The notes under the pieces are model-generated. The model was not told the origin of the DNA. It did not search any database and was given only the letters and a program-made list of their open reading frames with translations. DNA of 36,760 nucleotides from Takakia lepidozioides (Eukaryota; Streptophyta; Takakiopsida; Takakiales; Takakiaceae). Positions within the stretch are counted from its first letter, which is position 1, and every line of letters starts with the position of its first letter. Location of the stretch: NCBI GenBank assembly GCA_030704615.1, contig CM060731.1, positions 49,749,241 through 49,786,000 on the forward strand. The letters are read 5' to 3'. Shown in pieces: positions 31,577 to 36,760 of the stretch. A program made the translations under genes and the position numbers.

Positions 31577-33430
31577 TCCTCCCCTCTGGATGGTCCATGC
31601 ACTTTCTACAGACATTGGCACGGCAAGAGGGTGTGTTGTCGGATCTCTACTAGCGCTACGCAGGAACAGCTGTGCTTAAATATCTCGAGGTACAAGCATG
31701 CGCCTTCCATGCACTAATCCTACAGAGTGTGCCAGATGTTTAAGTGGGAACATCTCAACAAGGTCCAGTGGGCCCGCCTTAGCTTTGATCATTAGCATTA
31801 CTCCATGTTTGATGCTCTCAAGCTTGGATTCAATGTCTCTCACATTGATGCTATTCTCCAAATACCTATGTAAAGCAGTTTCATTCTGGCCTGTTCATTC
31901 TAGAGTGGTCCAGGAATTAGACCCCCGCCTCATCATTTTTGTGATGGTTACTATGGGGCAATGATATTTTTACTATCAAGCTATCATTGCTTTGTTGGTT
32001 CCTCTTTATTCTAAAGACGAGATTACACATCGGTATCAAAAATCGCTAAGCCCCTGTTGCGGCTTCCCCAGGTGTGACCTCCTCTCCTATGCTCCAAAAT
32101 AGTTTCATGATGTACCTTCTCTAAATAACACCTCCCTCAGATAATATCTCTGTTATTGAACAACTTAAGAAAAAAAATGGTTGAATTTGTAAGTTTATTA
32201 TGGATGGAAACAGATTCTACTATTCACAAAGCTCGGGTTCGACCTCACTGCTGTGTGTTTCAAGATGCTTCGAGGTTTTATTTTTTCTCCTTTCTAATAA
32301 AGTTTCACTCAAACCTCTGTCCCCTCAATTGCTCTTTTTCTAGCCTATCAACACTTCCTCATTCGCATGACTTAGCACAACACCGATGAATGTTTTCGGA
32401 CCAATAAGGGTCTTGACACACAGACTTGACCAGGATTTCTCCATGATGAAAAGGCTCTTTTTTAACCATGCCTGTAGATAGCTTTTTCTTTTATCAAGAT
32501 TCTATTTACTTGTCTATTTACATCCAAAGAATTGAAACGTACATAACTGAACCTACCTACCACATACATCCACACACCTAGTAATCTTGGAGAATTTCAC
32601 CATAAATTATAATGTTTTAGTGTGAGGGATTTTTTTTTCAAATATTTGAAAATATTTTCTTGGGTTTGACCAGAAAAATGGACAGACGGGTTGATTTTTA
32701 CTGCGTATGAAAGTGACAAATCCACATTTTCAAACTTGTTACATGGGTCTCCAGAAATTTTGAAGGCCAAATTCTCAAATTCTGTAAATGCCCCTTTGTA
32801 CATGAAGTGGGCGCATGGGTTTCAAAAGCCATGAATATGCTTGAACTTAAAGATGGACATACCCAAAATGTACAACCAAGAAAAATATTAATTGCTGCGG
32901 TGACAATGTTATATGCACTCCACATAACATGCTCCCAAATTTTCTAGAAATTTCACTGGTGGAATAAGGAAAAAGTCGGGTAAAAGTTAGACCAGCAAGT
33001 TTTGGGCCATTCAGGCTGGGAATTACCTACACCAGCAGAAGATTCCGGCAACTTCCTTAGGACCAGGGCAACAAAATTCTCTTGCACCCTGTGTTCGGGC
33101 TGCCAAGCTGGACTGCCTTCATGTCATGGCGGGGACATGCCCTGACACCACCTCCGGCTTGCCAGCTCGGTTGTGCATGCCCAATGGAAAGAGGCCATGC
33201 AGGTACTTACATAGCTTACACTTGGGCTCAGAGGCTACCCTAGAGGTCACATTTGGGCCTTGACATAGGAGAGGCTCTAAGATACATAGGGGATTGCACT
33301 TAAACTTAGATGACACTGGACACTTGGGCCAACAGCACAGGCTACCCTGGTAAGAATAATGTAAGAATTTACTGCACAAATGTAACCTCGGACAAGATGT
33401 CACTCCAGTTTCCGGCATGCCAAATCTTCC
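31577..33430. other. No gene recognised
   Basis: Short frames only. A T8 run and the near-palindrome TCAAATATTTGA occur near 32,630-32,650. No domain, RNA gene or transposon end was recognised. Confidence 0.3.
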
Positions 33431-33439
33431 CAACCCTTT

Positions 33440-33757
33440 CTTGAGAGTGACATGGAACTGAAGGAGTGTAAACTCCAGTCCGGGTTACACGATGAGGTGG
33501 GTAACTCCACTCCGGGTTACACTGAATGGAGTGTAACTCCACTCGATGTAACTCACACTTGGCCTTGAAATTTTGACTGTCCAAATTTTGACCAAGTATA
33601 AAATGGACTAACAAGAGTTACATAAGAGACCAGGATTAGAGAGGGTTACACCAATTGGAATACTAACACCCAGGTTACATTACAAGAGCCACCCATCACG
33701 AATCAAACCCGGAACCCCTGCAATGCTATCACCTTACCATCAGGCTACCCACTACAA
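33440..33757 (-). mobile_element. tRNA-derived SINE-like element
   Basis: On the minus strand from about 33,757 the sequence GGGTAGCCTGATGGTAAGG (A-box-like, about 33,733-33,750) is followed 38 bases later by GGGTTTGATTCG (B-box-like, about 33,699-33,710). This is the internal RNA polymerase III promoter layout of tRNAs and SINEs. The downstream body contains repeated GTAACCCGGAGTGGAGTT-type phrases (33,450-33,560). No tRNA cloverleaf with an anticodon is evident. The 3' end is not defined. Confidence 0.55.
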
Positions 33758-34497
33758 CATGAGAACCTTTAGGATTCTTAAGTACTAGGGCTTCGCATTG
33801 CTCCGCAGTACTTGCGACGGCTTCTGAGAACAACGTCCAGATAGATGGGTTAGATTCAAGTTTTAAGATGCTCACACAATAGACAGCAAAACAAAAGCAT
33901 CCAAAAGAGGCATTGCAAGAAATTAAAGTCCTCAGAACCACTTGCACATAAGCTATCCGTCAATCCATGCCCTTGAGTTTATAGGTGGGTAACAACCTGA
34001 AATAGAGTGGAAGGTGACAAGCTGCAGTCGTTCAACGAAGGAATGTGATAGAAAACTCTCAGAACTTGCCACCAATTAGCCAGCTGGAAGCCCGGGTAGA
34101 CCAGGCAGGAGCTCGCACAAGCTGTCCGTTGTTGCAGCAATCTTGGCAGCAGGTGGGACAGTTGGACCAATTTCTGATCCTCATAATGGAGACTTCAGTG
34201 AGAGATTGAGTTCCACGGAATAGATAGTGGAATCTCCCACAGATCTCATAATACAGAGGTAAGTGTAGCATTACTGCTATCTATTGGTATGCTGTATTGT
34301 CCGTCTCTGTCATTGTTGTTTTCAGAGATTCATGTAAGCCAACTTTTCAAACTGTACGTCCCGATGAATGATCGCACACTATAGACTAGTGCATGCAGTG
34401 AGTGACGACGTTGGCTACTGAGTAAGCAGAAATTTCACGGGAGTGCTGGAATCTTCCACGCTACATCGAATTATGTGTTCAAGAAGTACCGCTGTCC
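33758..34497. other. No gene recognised upstream of the BiP-like fragment
   Basis: No coding frame of note. The first exon of a complete BiP gene (signal peptide and first part of the ATPase domain) would be expected here, but it was not found. Confidence 0.4.
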
Positions 34498-34556
34498 GAA
34501 ATACAACGAAACAAGCTGCAACGCCACTTGCGTTGCAGCTTTTTTCGTTGTATTTC
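34498..34556. repeat. 59-bp near-perfect hairpin
   Basis: Left arm 34498-34524 and right arm 34530-34556, each 27 bases, pair with only two mismatches around a five-base loop CACTT. It starts GAAATACAACGAA and lies 57 bases before the first recognised BiP exon. It could be a tiny fold-back element, a small-RNA precursor or simply a palindromic relic. Confidence 0.9.
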
Positions 34557-34613
34557 GTCTCAAAATGATATTGCGACGGTCTTTCCTGAAGGAAAAGTGA
34601 TGTGACATTGCAG

Positions 34614-36196
<1,583 letters not shown>

Positions 36197-36199
36197 TCC

Positions 36200-36599
36200 A
36201 TTTCATTTCATTCTCTTTCTTTTCCTGCAACAGGAGGACTGCCTATGCCCAGGTTGCACCAGGCGCAACCAGAAAATTGAAAGCTCCAAGAGCTTATGGG
36301 ACAAAATGGGAAAAAACAAGAGAGAGGACATTGTAACAGAAATGGATATTGTCTTCAAGCCGTCTGCACACCGGGCATTGACAATCTCCCTTTCATCTCT
36401 GCATCCGTTTATTGTTCGAAAGTAGACTCCCCACCCTGAGTTAAAGTTACAGTAGTGCCAAGGCTGCCCCCTTCACTCACCCATGTCACAAACTGGAAAC
36501 AAGTTCAGGGTTTTATGCCTACTTTTGTTTGGATATTCTGCACGCTTCCAACATGGCCTTAGACACGCCAGCTTCCAAGTCAGCTTCATCTTAGCAGGG
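36200..36599. other. No gene recognised downstream of BiP fragment
   Basis: BiP homology does not resume. CT-rich sequence at 36,200-36,230 is followed by non-coding DNA. Confidence 0.3.
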
Positions 36600-36758
36600 T
36601 CATTCCTCCTGCCTAATATTCAGGTACTTGAAAATCTCCTCTTCCCGTTCCTGTTTAATGGGGTTGGACTGGATGTTGGCAGATCCACTGCCTTTGTCTC
36701 CAGACACAATCAGGGGTACAGGCAGCTGTCCATCCACACATCCCAGACCCAGCCCAAT
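36600..36758 (-). CDS. Partial C-terminal reading frame, unknown protein
   Basis: An open minus-strand frame entering from the window edge ends at TGA 36600-36602. It encodes about 52 residues, with phrases LPVPLIVSGDKGSGSANIQ and QEREEEIFKYLNIRQEE. The composition looks like a real protein end, but I do not recognise the family, and the N-terminal part lies outside the window. Confidence 0.45.
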   Translation of the reverse strand: MGLGLGCVDGQLPVPLIVSGDKGSGSANIQSNPIKQEREEEIFKYLNIRQEE

Positions 36759-36760
36759 TC

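Noticed and set aside
33690-33757. A tRNA gene
   Set aside because: A- and B-box-like motifs are present, but the B box deviates and no acceptor stem or anticodon arm could be formed by eye.

Overview
The window looks like nuclear DNA from a streptophyte, most plausibly a charophyte alga such as Chara. It carries a plant-type SURNod19 gene and an ER Hsp70 (BiP) gene with several introns and canonical GT-AG sites, amid much decayed transposon and satellite-like DNA. It also holds a Ty3/gypsy element with a cytosine-5 DNA methyltransferase, an arrangement reported from charophytes and dinoflagellates. The species is inferred; no organelle or bacterial features are seen.

Left third (about 400-10,404): two long genes lie head to head. 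On the minus strand, an intron-rich gene (about 6,151 down to 405) joins a ParB/sulfiredoxin-like domain to a C-terminal amino-methyltransferase-like SAM domain. Two of its introns hold arrays of 22-bp palindromes. On the plus strand (6,907-10,404) is a MULE-type transposase with an HNHP zinc domain, a DDE-like core and a C-terminal SWIM zinc finger. Both carry frame disruptions.

Centre-left (10,850-14,640): after a cluster of GCCACGTCA motifs comes a truncated Ty3/gypsy element whose C5-methyltransferase lies directly upstream of reverse transcriptase. The two are in one frame, separated by a single UAG followed by CAA-CCA, a context matching the leaky-stop consensus CARYYA. The element breaks off at the start of RNase H and turns back on itself as a 400-bp inverted duplicate of the methyltransferase/RT junction.

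Centre (14,640-19,300): AT-rich degenerate tandem repeats, a complex dispersed repeat (second copy at 30,490-31,576), and a 785-bp element with perfect 17-bp TIRs flanked by TTAA, that is, a piggyBac-type MITE.

Centre-right (19,350-26,000): an apparently intact three-exon SURNod19 gene; a decayed protein O-fucosyltransferase gene on the minus strand; and four nearly identical 83-bp tandem repeats.

Right third: a minus-strand Ty1/copia element (about 26,971 to 30,476) with gag, protease, integrase, RT and RNase H remnants, an in-frame deletion in RT and an altered protease motif; the second copy of the dispersed repeat; a tRNA-derived SINE-like sequence; a 59-bp near-perfect hairpin; and a BiP-like gene fragment cut off at both ends. 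The last 160 bases hold the C-terminal end of an unrecognised minus-strand reading frame.
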